From Sweltsa coloradensis (Eukaryota; Arthropoda; Insecta; Plecoptera; Chloroperlidae): a stretch of 64,000 nucleotides of DNA. Shown here piece after piece: positions 1 through 64,000 of this stretch (position 1 is the first letter of the stretch; each line of letters begins with the position of its first letter). The translations under genes and the position numbers were made by a program. The notes under the pieces were generated by a model, which saw only the letters and a list, made by a program, of their open reading frames with translations, was not told where the DNA came from and did no database searches. The stretch lies in NCBI GenBank assembly GCA_024449915.1, contig JAMZAV010000803.1, positions 62,001 through 126,000 on the forward strand, in the 5' to 3' direction.

Positions 1-48
1 CTTTTCATATAATACCAAGTATTACACATGTTATTGAACTTCATTTAC

Positions 49-53016
<52,968 letters not shown>

Positions 53017-53374
53017 ACTGGAATTGTTTGTGGTCCCCACCTGCTGTGGCAACCTAAAAATGTAGATATGTATCTCTTAAGAGGATACAGGACAAGTGTT
53101 TTCGGTAAATTCCTGATTGCTCAGTTGAATGACAAGGCCTAGTAGCCTACATTCATAAGAAATTTTGCACAGTTTTCAGCAAGCATGAATGAAAGGCTCT
53201 ACAGTCGCACTTTTCAAAAGATTATGTAAGTTGTAAGGGTACAGTAATTACCCTAGCCTAGTACATGGTAAAAAAGTTAGGTACCGTAGGCCCCTACAGG
53301 TCGTGTGCCGAGAAAGTAAAGGAAGGTAGGCCTACTCAAAAGTGAAAAAAATTGCATATGCAAATTTTAGATTA

Positions 53375-54761
53375 TTGGATGAGCAAAGCAAAGAGTTCAA
53401 TGGTATGGTTCCAGGGTATGTGGTAATGCCGTTTACAGTTTTCCGAGAAAAACTGCATAAAATGTTTCCAACTTTTCACAGTAGGCCCTATGTGTAATTG
53501 ATAGTCCCTAATTCATTTTCAGCTACCGCATTTCGATCTTTTCACTGTTACTAATGTTTTTCGTCTTTTTACCAGAGGAAATTGTGCTGTCACTATACGT
53601 AGACCGCCATGTTGGTTTGGAAAGCGCTATCTCGTCCGCTATGTCTCTACCGCTTCGTACGCAGCGTAAGAAAGTATTTTTGTTTAAAATAGCGACGTTA
53701 AAGGTTAAAAAAGGTATTTTTGTTTAAAATAGGGACGTTAAAGGTCTTGAAGGTTTGTTTTTGTAAACTCGGGATAGTGAAAAACTAATTTAAAAAACCT
53801 ATTTAAGCAAACTTTCTCTATCTCCATTGCTACGTGCGTGCGTCGTATGTTGCTTCTGCTTGGTGGGGTCGTCATCGTTTGTTGCCGTTTTAGTTACAAA
53901 AAAAACTTTAAAACCTTTAACGTCGCTATCTTAAAAAAAAATACTTTTTTACGCTGCGTACGCAGCGGAAGAGACGTAACGGAGGAGATAGCGCTTTCCA
54001 AACCAACATGGCCGTCTAGCATATGAACACGATAGTACAGTGACAACACAATTTCCACTGGTAAAAAGACGAAAAACATTAGTAACAGTAAAAAGATCGT
54101 AATGCGGTAGCTGAAAATGAATTTAAAAACATTAATTAGGTACACATATTGTGATAAGGTGAGGAAATTTTATGCAGTTTTTCTCGGAAAACTGTAAACG
54201 GCATAATTACCAAGTTCAATTTCACTGACCCCCCAAAAAAATTAGCTCGGGTGTTTTTTTCTTTTTTTTCCTGTCTGTTTGTTTGCACTCTACCGGTCAA
54301 ACGGCATATGTGATCTTGATGAAAATTGAAGGGGACCTTCAAAATCTCTGAACTTAGACCTGCCACGTTTTTGGGTACAATCGAAGAAATATTTCTCATG
54401 AATATCATACTTTTACGATTTTTTTCGATTTTTAGTGCGATTACGTGACATTTGGGTTGATTCTGACCAAACGGGTGAGGCTACAACGTTCATATTTTAC
54501 ATGGACATTAAGGTAATGGTGATGTATTGCCTTTTGAAAGAAAAAGTTGAAAAAGTTAGCCAGAATCCATAGAATAAAGGTTTTAATATGAGTTTTTTGA
54601 GGTATAATAACAACTAACAAATAACAATAGAAACTTGACAACAATCAACTACAATGCGTTCAAAAAGCACTTGCAAAAATAAAGAGATCCCACGCAAACT
54701 AAAAACTTAAAAAAGCTCATCCATCAACGCGACTAAAAAAAGCGTTCGCGAAGCGGCCTAG
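53375..54761 (+). mobile_element. Helentron-like repeat, copy 2, split by a fold-back
   Basis: Starts TTGGATGAGCAAAGCAAAGA and ends GCGTTCGCGAAGCGGCCTAG. Interrupted by the element at 53402-54212. After it the body resumes with TTCACTGACCCCCC and continues as in copy 3 (CTTGATGAAAATTG, ACATGGACATTAAGG). Confidence 0.6.
53402..54212. mobile_element. Fold-back element with ~300-bp inverted arms
   Basis: Inside the Helentron-like copy. Identical AGTTCAAT at 53394-53401 and 54213-54220. Inverted arms share GGTAAT.GCCGTTTACAGTTTTCC, TTTTTCGTCTTTTTACCAG and GGAAAGCGCTATCTC. The left end has ~17 extra bases. No protein. Confidence 0.75.
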
Positions 54762-54772
54762 TTATTGCTTAA

Positions 54773-55162
54773 GAGGATGGGATAGTCGTGAAATTAAAAC
54801 CACGCGAAATAACAGTTTTTTCGTAATATCTCGAGAACGATGCAAAATATCTAAAAACTGATTCTAGACCGAATTGTGGTTTTGTTAGAACAATATAGGC
54901 CTAATGCAAGAAAAAATATTCAAATATAATAATAGGTGCGGTTTGTAGGCCTATATAAGATATGCATTTAATTAATTAAAATTCTAGTAAAAAACTTAGG
55001 CCTAATTACCATCAGATTACAATATTTTTTCTTACATTATATTGTTCTAACAAAACCACAATTCGGTCTAGAATCAGTTTTTAGATATTTTGCATCGTTC
55101 TCGAGATATCACGAAAAAACTGCAATTTTGCGCAGTTTTAATTTCGCGACTATCCCATCCTC
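54773..55162. mobile_element. TTAA-flanked palindromic MITE
   Basis: Identical TTAA at 54769-54772 and 55163-55166. Ends GAGGATGGGATAGTCG and inverse. The arms remain inverted for ~150 bp (GATTCTAGACCGAATTGTGG, TCTCGAGA.CGATGCAAAAT). 390 bp. Confidence 0.8.
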
Positions 55163-55944
55163 TTAACCCGATTCAGAACCAGTTCCCTTACCCTATGTAA
55201 ACTCAACAAAATACCGTGCAAACTTGACAATCAACCCGTAAGCTAGGCCTATACACTGAAGAGCACCTGGGTCATTCCATGTCAAATCAACCAATGAAAA
55301 AACTTCACCGACTCAGATTTTCATGATTTTTTTTTTGTAGTAAATACCCCCAAAAATACCATGAATCCAAAATTTTAGGTCTCTACCTTAAATACTTTTT
55401 GAGTTACAGCCGGTCAAATATTGCCCGTAAACTCAAATTTGGGTTCGCGCGCTGAAGCGATAAATGCAGTAGCTCTGAAACTATTTGTCCTAGAAAGCTC
55501 TTCCATATGTCATTTGAAAGCTGTTGCAAAAATCTATCCATTAGAACTACTTTAAACATTGTTTTGAGCAATTCATATGCTATTGTGCTACAGCGTATGT
55601 TTTGACCTTGAATATTTCCAAAAAGGTATCTTTGAAAAAATAAAAAATAAATTGGCTTGATATTTGATGTAAGTTCTATGTATGTGCCAAATTTCAAGAT
55701 GGGGGTGCAATGGGTTTAGATTCTGTAGCTAAATGAATACTGGAAAATGTTAAAAATGCATTTTTTTCCCCCAAACTTTAATTTTAACATTTGTTTTTAC
55801 ATCTTAGAATTCAAATACGAAATTTTGTTCCAATTTATTGCCAATAGGTGGCAATAGTGTCATGTAAAATCAAGTGAGTCAGCCATATTGTCATAAAATC
55901 CTACCAAGACTGCTTAGCAAGCAACTATGATGAGCGATCTACAT

Positions 55945-56770
55945 GTGCCTAAGTGTTATTTATCGGACTGTCCTCACTGCCCTGGTGCAACACCTTTGAA
56001 GAAGAATTTGCTAGATATCATGGACCGGGAAATGATTGAAAATAAAATATTACATACAAACAGCGGGTGTCGGTAGATCGGTGCAATCTTAAAACATTAA
56101 CTAAATCAGCCGATGAATTTGTTGATGTTTTTTGTGATTAGTTGATTACCTAATTTGAATCGACACTCTTTCATTGTAAGGCAGCAATCAGAATTTCAAA
56201 CACACAAAAAAAGGCAGCTGAAAGATGGGGAATTTTTAGTGATTTGTGACTGCGGAAAATTACTCATTTGTTTTGCAAGATGCAGCCCAAGGATACCATT
56301 GAGACAATGCCCAAGCCTCAATTAATCCTTTTGTGGCATACCTACTACAATGAGAATGGTGAGACAAAATATGTAGGCCTAAGTTTTGTAATAATTTCAG
56401 AATGTCTTCGCCATGATACTGTGGCCGTTGGCGTTCACTTTTTTCAAACTAAGTTAATTGAAGTTTAAGAAACAAGTTCCCTGGGGCAGTAAAGAAAATA
56501 TTTTACTTTTCTGATGGCTCTGCAGCCCAATATAAAAACCGAAAGAACTTTGTATATCTTTGTCTACATAAAGAGGATTTTCATGGTATTGCTGCAGAGT
56601 GGCATTTTTCGGCCACTTCCCACGGGAAAAGTGCTTGTGATGGTTTGAGCGCTGGCAGCACGGGCAAGTCTGCAGAGAGCATACCAAGACCAAATAATGA
56701 CACCAAGGCAGTTGTACGAATGGGTAATTCCAACCTTAACAAATGTGTCCTTTTTCTATTGTACCAATGA
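55945..56770 (+). pseudogene. Transposase-like protein remnant, frameshifted
   Basis: Pieces in order: CYLSDCPHCPGATPLKK (55945-56000), HSF..RQQS and GEFLVI-like segments (56170-56250), DAAQG-type stretch, LILLWHTYYNENGET and LRHDTVAVGVHFFQTKL (56308-56455). Then a 100-codon open stretch (56474-56770) with YFSDGSAAQYKNRKNF and EWHFSATSHGKSACDG. The FSDG..QYKNRKNF..HGK..CDG pattern is shared by a large family of uncharacterised proteins in invertebrate genomes. Four or more frame breaks. The acidic residues could be a DDE-type site, but that is inference. Confidence 0.65.
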
Positions 56771-57735
56771 GAACCATGACACCCATGAACATCTCCTCAA
56801 AGAACGGTTTTCGGCTGCTATAGCACGATCTCTGGCACTCAGAAATTACATTGCTTGATACCAATTTCAAACACTACTGTAGCCACAAAAATATTTTCCT
56901 ATTCAACGCACGTTAGAGAGAAGAGTCTGTGTCAATTTTGAAGTACTACGCGGTTTCGTGACGTCGTGTGTTATTTCAACTGACGACAATAAGAAATAGG
57001 TGACATTAAGCTTTCTTCATCCACATGGGCCTTCATCATTGTCCTCATACCCGTAGATACAAGATATCCTAACAGGGGCCCTAGGTTACATACTAACAAT
57101 AATTGACCCGACAACTATGACAGGACGAGTGTATTCACTGAGCAAGAGTGAAACATCTCAAGCAGACATTAAGCTCACAAGTTGGAAACCATAATTTATT
57201 GAAATGGGGTAGGCATAACCTTTATAAACATATCTATGCAACCTATGTTGGTACTTTAAATTTATGTCTACTGGGTTGATCAGTAGGCCCCTACTATTGA
57301 GCAAAGTTAAAAGAAAATTTAATGTTGGGATAAACTGAATTTTGAACATTTTCCAGTATTCATTTAGCTACAGAATCTAAACCCATTGCACCCCCATCTT
57401 GAAATTTGGCACACACATAAAACTTACATCAAAGATCAAGCCATTTTTTTTTCTTTTTTTTCAAAGATACCTTTTTGGAAATATTCAAGGTCAAAAAATA
57501 CACTGTAGCACAATAGCATATGAATTGCCCAAAACAATGTTGAAAGTAGTTATTATGGATAGATTTTTGCAACAGCTTTCAAATGACATATGAAAGAGCT
57601 TTCTAGGACAAATAGTTTCAGAGCTACTGCATTTATCGCTAAAGCGCGCGAACCCAAATTTGAGTTTACGGGCAATATTTGACCGGCTGTAACTCAAAAA
57701 GTATTTAAGGTAGAGACCTAAAATTTTGGATTTAT

Positions 57736-60700
57736 AGTCCGGAAGCCAGCTATGCAATGCGGTTTGCACTGCTGCACCCCTTTTTAGGCAGAAATTGCGT
57801 TATGCCATTAGATAGAGCCAATAAATCTGCATCCCAAGTCACCGTGCCTTTTTTGCCTGAGTGGTGCAAACACTGAATAATTCAATTTAAAATTGTAATT
57901 TTAAAAATTCTAATTGCACGTTTAAGATTGGAAATAATGCTCTATCGTCATTATTTTGTAAGATATTGTAACGTGTGATACATCAAATAAATCACAATAG
58001 AACACACTTTTAGAATATATCATTCCGAATGTGATATACCGTACTTTGACTTTGAATGTGAAATAAATAAATCAATTAGCAGTATCGGTCATATAGAGTA
58101 AAGTCGATTTTATTAGGTTTTTTTAGGTTGTTAGCAATGAAATTAACAAATTTTACATTGTCACTTGATATACATATGTTTATGGACTAAAGATATTGCC
58201 TCTTGAGATTTTCCGAATTTCGAATAATAAAGCCGCAATCGGCATTCATGGTAATCAACGTACCCTTTTTACAAGAACCTGAAATGTTTAATTTGATAAA
58301 TGTAGCATCAAAGATACATATATAATATTATCAAATCTGACATTATTTTGAAGCTCGTACTTAGCCGAATGTCATGAATGATCTAGTTTTTTATTCCGTG
58401 TATTTTTATTATGAATAATTCATATTTTAATATCTTGAACTTGCCTTTTCTTCCGATTTCTCATCTTTATGGAGCTATATCTTCAAAAGTAATAAACAAA
58501 TTGCGGTCAGATTTGGACTCTAGTATTAGCAAATTTAAGCATAATTACTAATTTAAAACGTGACTTCTGATATATGTATTACTTTTTAATTCTTAAGCTT
58601 TTGTTTGCGGAGCTGCACATTTGGTCTGCAGTTTTTTTCCGGACGTCAGAATTTCAAAGTGGGCCGCGAAAAGGTGAGACTCGCTCTTCAGCTCGGGTTT
58701 TAGAGAGTCGGGGGGGTCCAGCTAAACAGCCCTTGACACAACATCTGGAGGCAATAAATGTCGAGCATAACGAATGAGTGAATGCTTCCTCTAATAGCCT
58801 CTGACCATTATACGTCTTGTTCTGTTAGTTTAAAGTCACACTGTCACAGTCAAAATAATTCAAGTGGTATAAGCTCTGCAATAAAATGTGTTGCATACTC
58901 TGTGAGGATTTTATGATTATGTTTGTGGTTAATTAAACGCTATCCGTGAAACGAATTTGATTACAGGATACGTAAATATAGGATAAGTCATTTGTATGAT
59001 CCACCTACAAATGGAACGGAAGGTTTACATGTTTTGTTTTTTTAAATCTTATGTTGTACATATTTTTTAGATTTAAAATGGGACTGACCGGGTAAAAAAA
59101 TAATTCAAGTGGTAGCTCTGCAATAAAATGTGTTGCATACTCTGTGAGGATTCTTTGGTCAATTAATCTTTTGGTAAACCAAAGTTACTGGGTTCGAGGT
59201 TCGAATCCTTGCTAGGGAACGATGTTATGTGTTTTTTTTATCTTTATAATGCATAATCACACAGCACATCGTCTTAATTTGACATCATTGCCAAAGTACG
59301 ATGCGCACCTACCACTTACAAACCTGCTGGGCCAAGTGGGGGTGGGGTTTGTTTCTTATATTAAATCACACAATTTTATTTGTAATAGCATAAAGAAATA
59401 ACGTTGATAAGTATTTAAATACATAGTAGGCCTACAAAGATAATTTATTTTACTTTGTGTAAGCTCATGTATTAGTTTATTATTATTGTTGAATCACACA
59501 TGATCTATTTTTTACATGAAATAGTAACCAACTTAAAAGCAGACTCAGAAAGTCACAAGTCGTTAGTCGAGCAACACTCCCGTAATTGCTCTAAATTGTA
59601 GAAAATGCTATATTGTAGAGATAGAGGTATATTTGCATTTAATTTGGTTTGACTGCATTAAGAGCAATTTAAATTTTGCTATTTAATGGTGTAAACAGAT
59701 TTTAGCGCTATAGCTGAATAGTTGCTACTTTTAGCAAATATATTAAATATTTTGTCAAACTAAGGAATTTTGTTAGAAAAATGGTTGAATTTCTCATTCA
59801 TGTCGTAATTTTGTATGCTCCTTGGGAAATTTCAAACTCCAACCTCTGTACGTTTGTCCAAGCTGGGTGGGTGATTTTTTATTAATATTTTTTTAATGAT
59901 TTGTTTGATTTAAATCGTTTTTTTTCATTCATTTCGATATTGTTGGATGAGCAAAGAGAAGACTTCAGTTTCACTGCCCCCCCCCCCCCCAAAAAAAATA
60001 GCTCTGGTGTTTTTTTTTCTTTCTTTTTTCTGATTTTTCGCGCTCTACAGGGCAAAAGGCTTATACGATCTTGTTGAAAATTGGAGGGGACCTTCGAAAT
60101 CTCTGCCTGCCGAAACCTGCCACGTTTTTTAGTACAATCGAAGATATATTTCTCATGACTATCGTACTTTTATGATTTGTTCCGATTTTTAGTGAGATAT
60201 TTTCATGACATTTGGGCCAATTCTGAACAAACAGGTGGGTTTACATTCTACAACGTCCATATTTTACATGGACATTAAGGTTATGGTGATGTAGTACCTT
60301 TTGACAGAAAAAGTTGAAAAAGTTGGCCAGAATACATAGGAATAAAGGTTTTAAAAAAGTTTTTTGAGGTGTATGGTAATGAACAAGTAACCATAGAAAC
60401 TTGACAACAATCACCTACAATGCGTACAAAAAGCAAGTCTTCGGGCCTCCAGATATTTTACAGTCGATTAATTTGTATTACCATAGCAATTAGTACTACT
60501 ACTATAAAAATAATCCTAATTTAACAAAAATGGTTTTGCAATGGATCTTGAACAAGTAAAGAGATCCCACGCAAACTAAATACTGAAAGAAAAGCTCATC
60601 CATCAACGCGACTAAAAAAAGCGTTCGCGAAGCGGTCTAGTTTAAATCAATGTCATTGTTCAAAACGGTATGCGGGTCAAATACTTTCACAAGCGTTTCA

Positions 60701-62550
60701 AAAGATTTAATTAACATGCTTTTAAAAGGGAAACTTTGCATAAGTCAGTTAAACTTGTGTTAGTAGCTCCAAATGAAGAAAAAGTGCACTTGATTTAAAT
60801 AAGTGATTTTTATTAAATAAATAATTTGATTAAATCAATTAATTCAATCAAAAGCTCCCTGTTTCCAAGCAGAGAATAAATCTGTTCGTAATATTTTTCC
60901 CAGAATAATAATATGTTAAATAACGCACAGCCTTTGTTGTAGGGTACATACTAGTTCAAAGTGCATTTGCTCCTTTTACACTCTTTTAATAAGATTTAGT
61001 TTTTGCTACGTAAATGCTATTTTGCATAAAACAAGTGCTACGAAATGCTATTTAAAATCCCTTATGCTATTTTTGCTGAAAATTAATGCCATAAAATATT
61101 GCCTCTACTCATAACCAATAGACAAAAGTGACCCGGTACCTATTTGAAGTTGGATGGAGTTTGATTTATATCTTCAATATTTTAATGTCAATTGCAATAA
61201 TAATGTTAACTTAGTCTACTTTTTAAAATATTTTATTTTTTCTTTAGTGTAGGCCTATTTGTTTTCAACTGTTGATTTTATTATATTTTAATTGTGATAT
61301 TGATATAAGACGTCTTCCATACGAAATGTGTTAAAGTTATAGTCTTAGATCAAACGGTGTTATGCATTGACGTCCATATGAATTGGTTGACCTGTTGCAA
61401 AATTGTATTGTATTGAATAGTGTATCAATAAAAATCGATTACCGGTACCATTGAAAAGGTTAAACAGACACCTACTTGAGTGGTTTACGACATCCGTCCC
61501 AGCAAACCCACCCATTATACTCCAGTTCGCCGCTAACAACCCCCACACCCCAGCCCCATTCCCCATCCCACCGAGCGACCGTTTCAAATTCCTGCAGGAG
61601 GCTGGTTGGTGAGCCTACCAATTTCTGGCGGAAGAAACTACTTCGGTTTGTACTACATCAATGTACAAAATAATTATTATCTCGTGAAAGTTTTAAAAAT
61701 AAATCCAAAACTGATTGACAATATTGTATGTACGTAAATGTGCTATCGTTTGTACTGAACAATTTTCCTCTGAAGATAACGCTCTTTGTACTATTCCACT
61801 GCAAAGTGTGTCATCATAAGAAAATTAAGATTTTAAGACCTGTAAAAATTAATATTTCATGAATAATATAATAAAATATATGTTTTATTTTTGAAAAGAG
61901 TAGATACTATATCATTGTAACATGAACTTGTCGAATATTTACGAAAAAACATTCATGGACTCGATAATAGCGATTCAAATAAATTTCCACCCACCTGAAT
62001 TACCAACACATTGATGAATAAAAGTGCTAATTACTGACGCATTTCTTGAAATACACGAAAGTTGCAAGGGGCAAAACTTACTTTAAACTAAAGTACCCGC
62101 CTAATACATGAATAAAATGTTTGTTTTTCATCCATATTAATAACAAAACAAAAGTAATTAAATGTCATCTAATAAAAAATATGAAATTTCTCACTTCTGA
62201 CTTAAAATTTACTAGGCTACTCTGTGTGGTATTTACCAACATGAAAACTATATAGGTGAGTAAAGTGTTTCAATTGCTTTAAATTGATGTATGACACATA
62301 TATACCATTTCTAATTATGAAGGTACCAAACCACATGAGATGTTTGGTCTTGCGAGTCAAAGAATGTACGCAAGTTGCTTCACTAAAATCTAATTATTAT
62401 GCGTTTGCACCACTTAGGCAGTAAAGCCACGGTGGCATGAGATGCACAAGACAAGTTGATCTATCCAATGACGTAAGCCAATTTCTGCCTAAAAAGGGGT
62501 GCACTGAACACCCTCTAAAAACAACATTTTTCTAGCCTGGCTCCCGGACT
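57736..62550. mobile_element. 4.8-kb inverted-repeat element nested in the 7.4-kb element
   Basis: Ends AGTCCGGAAGCCAGC and (inverted) AGTCCGGGAGCCAGGC, then inverted TGCACCCCTTTTTAGGCAGAA and CACCGTG..GCCT...TGGTGCAAA over ~160 bp. Host sequence at the two sides overlaps by about TTAT, so the target is 4-5 bp. No transposase frame. It contains Helentron-like copy 3 and a ~65-bp direct duplication (58848-58912 and 59100-59160, around GCAATAAAATGTGTTGCATA). Confidence 0.7.
59943..60640 (+). mobile_element. Helentron-like repeat, copy 3, full length
   Basis: Starts TTGGATGAGCAAAGAGAAGA and ends GCGTTCGCGAAGCGGTCTAG between AT-rich flanks. Body as in the other copies (CCTTCGAAATCTCTG, CACGTTTTTTAGTACAATCG, ACATGGACATTAAGG, CAGAATACATAGG). 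An ~85-bp extra piece near 60440-60555 is missing from copy 2. Confidence 0.65.
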
Positions 62551-62662
62551 ATTATGATATTTTTGGGGGTATTAACTAAAATAAAAAAAATCATGAAAAT
62601 CTGTGTCGGTGAAGTTTTTTTTGGCCCTCGGTTTGGTTGATTTGACACGGAATGACCCACCT

Positions 62663-64000
62663 TCTACCCTGACTATGACCGCCATGACAGCGGCGATGCT
62701 GCTGCTACCTAGGAAACGCGAATAGGCAGGCCTAAGGAGCATAATTTTTTGAACACCATGTTAAATTACAACTGTGAGATCGAGAGATGTAGGCCTACCT
62801 ACATCCCATGATCGTGGGACGAGACTCGGCCTCCCATTAATATGGTCACCTTAATGTTCGGAAGCTACCTACGTGAATGCCAGTAAGCCCTAGCCTAGGC
62901 ATAGTGTCTATGCTTAAAACTTACCTCTTAGGAAAGTATGAAAACGAAGCTTTACTGAATAAGGCCCACTTAAAACGTAAATTCATTAGTCGTTACACAA
63001 TTATTGGAAGGTAGGCCTACAGGTTCTAGCTAGGTCTAGCAACCAGAACAAGTGAACAACAGGCTACTAACTCTAGCTCCACTCAACTGGTCCCTTATGC
63101 TTAGACTAGCCTATGCCCTATGATATCGCTCTCAACCAAGACTTGCAAACACTAAGCACAATTTAATTCAGAAACAAGAAACCTTAGGAGTGGGGATCAC
63201 TACTGCCAAGTGCCAAGAAAGAAAGAGGCCTAGGTAGGCCTAGGCCTAGAGCTTGCTGAGCAACTACTCAAGGCTCTAGGCCTAGATCTACTGCTCAGAA
63301 CTGGTCTAGCCTAGACTAAGCCTTTGTGTGTAAAAGTCAAAGTCAAATACATAACCTAAGTTAAGTAGTTAGGCCTACCTCTAGCTAGCATAGGCCTACT
63401 ATCAACAAGGCCAATCAAAACCGGTCACTTACATAACGTGGCAGGGTGAACAGCTCCTCTTGCTCTCGCTCTCTTCCTATGTAGATTCCGTTAGGATTAT
63501 TCCTGTATCAACTGAGTAAAAGGCTTAAGAAATTATGCGAATTTAACTGTTTATCTGAGCTCCTGACAAAACATTCAGCTCACCACGTGGTTAGTAGGCC
63601 TACGTTCTAGGTTTTGTGCAAGGTCTCTCTAGGTAGGCTACCTAGGCCCTAGTGCAGAATCTTATATGCAGTCAGGTCAATAGATACCCCGTGGGCGGTT
63701 GGCCAGTGTATTATTCTTGAATATTGCTCGGACGTAAAGAATTTCCAGTAGAACCTAAGAACGAAAAAAACTAGGTGCATTCATATATAACTGTGAGGAT
63801 TTTGAATTAGTAATTTTACACTACTTCAGTACCTAGCACTAGGCTAGCGATTAACCATAGAGAAATAAAGCGATTAACAATAGTAGACCTTCAATTCAAT
63901 AACCTACAACAGGTTTTCTTTTACTTGTTAAAAACTTACGGGAAAAAAATAAAATATAAATCTCAACTAGTAAGGTTATATTTGTTTGGAAGTAATCATG
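62663..64000. other. Upstream of IMPDH, no gene recognised
   Basis: AGGCCT-rich (especially 63015-63420). A small CpG-containing stretch at 62676-62740 (GACCGCCATGACAGCGGCGA) could be a promoter or 5' UTR exon of IMPDH, but nothing proves it. Confidence 0.35.

Larger units (their letters stand above)
55269..62658. mobile_element. 7.4-kb element with 4-bp target and broken transposase-like gene
   Basis: Ends GGGTCATTCCATGTCAAATC and (inverted) GGGTCATTCCGTGTCAAATC, flanked by identical ACCT at 55265-55268 and 62659-62662. Inverted arms extend over ~530 bp (55269-55800 and 57330-57735, then 62551-62658). The right arm is split by a 4.8-kb insertion; without it the element is about 2.6 kb. A transposase-like gene remnant lies in the centre. 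A 4-bp target fits Sola among other superfamilies; not settled. Confidence 0.8.

Noticed and set aside
59160..59225. tRNA-like stretch with GGTTCGAATCC
   Set aside because: A B-box match is present but the acceptor stem does not pair and no A box of normal spacing is seen; perhaps a SINE head, not a tRNA gene.
61360..61673. Opposing frames near 61.4-61.7 kb
   Set aside because: Low-complexity Ser/Pro/Thr-rich strand and its mirror; no domain.

Overview
The window is eukaryotic nuclear DNA: AT-rich, with long spliced introns packed with transposons. It most likely comes from a marine invertebrate. Animal-type IMPDH exons, Penelope, CR1-like, copia and tRNA-SINE elements, and a striking excess of the palindrome AGGCCT fit that, but I cannot name the species or phylum from sequence alone.

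The only conventional gene I can support is IMPDH (inosine-5'-monophosphate dehydrogenase), on the minus strand. Seven coding exons read right to left: 53016-52919 (start codon), 47712-47664, 41846-41745, 21712-21428, 8540-8253, 5607-5517 and 288-49. All have GT/AG junctions and compatible phases, and together they give about 384 residues including the catalytic Cys loop. The last part of the barrel (flap and C-terminus) lies beyond the left edge. About 11 kb to the right (53017-64000) is upstream sequence with no recognised gene.

Nearly everything else is mobile DNA inside the IMPDH introns or upstream. Intron 3 (41744-21713) is the most striking. It is 20 kb long, but about 19.9 kb of it lies between the two ends of a hAT-like element (21796-41714). 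Inside that sits a CR1-like LINE. A TTAA-flanked fold-back element (22865-24740) interrupts the LINE ORF1, and an 11.5-kb inverted-repeat element with a 9-bp target duplication (28092-39581) interrupts its reverse transcriptase. The 11.5-kb element itself holds a hAT MITE (28610-29520) and a complete but frameshifted Ty1/copia element (32954-37381).

Other regions: introns 5 and 6 (0.3-8.2 kb) carry hAT MITEs, a tRNA-derived SINE and a TTAA element. Intron 4 (8.5-21.4 kb) carries Helentron-like repeats, a 7.2-kb element with a THAP-finger ORF, an inverted pair of Penelope-type ends with hammerhead-like motifs, and an array of small GGGC/GCCC hairpins. Intron 2 (41.8-47.7 kb) has a Harbinger-like element, a SINE and a hAT MITE. 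Intron 1 (47.7-52.9 kb) has an inverted Penelope-like element with a GIY-YIG endonuclease ORF. Upstream (53-62.7 kb) lie a fold-back inside a Helentron-like repeat, a TTAA element, and a 7.4-kb element with a broken transposase-like gene and a 4.8-kb nested element.

Target duplications and inverted termini were matched by eye. Superfamily names are given only where termini, target-site length or protein motifs support them.
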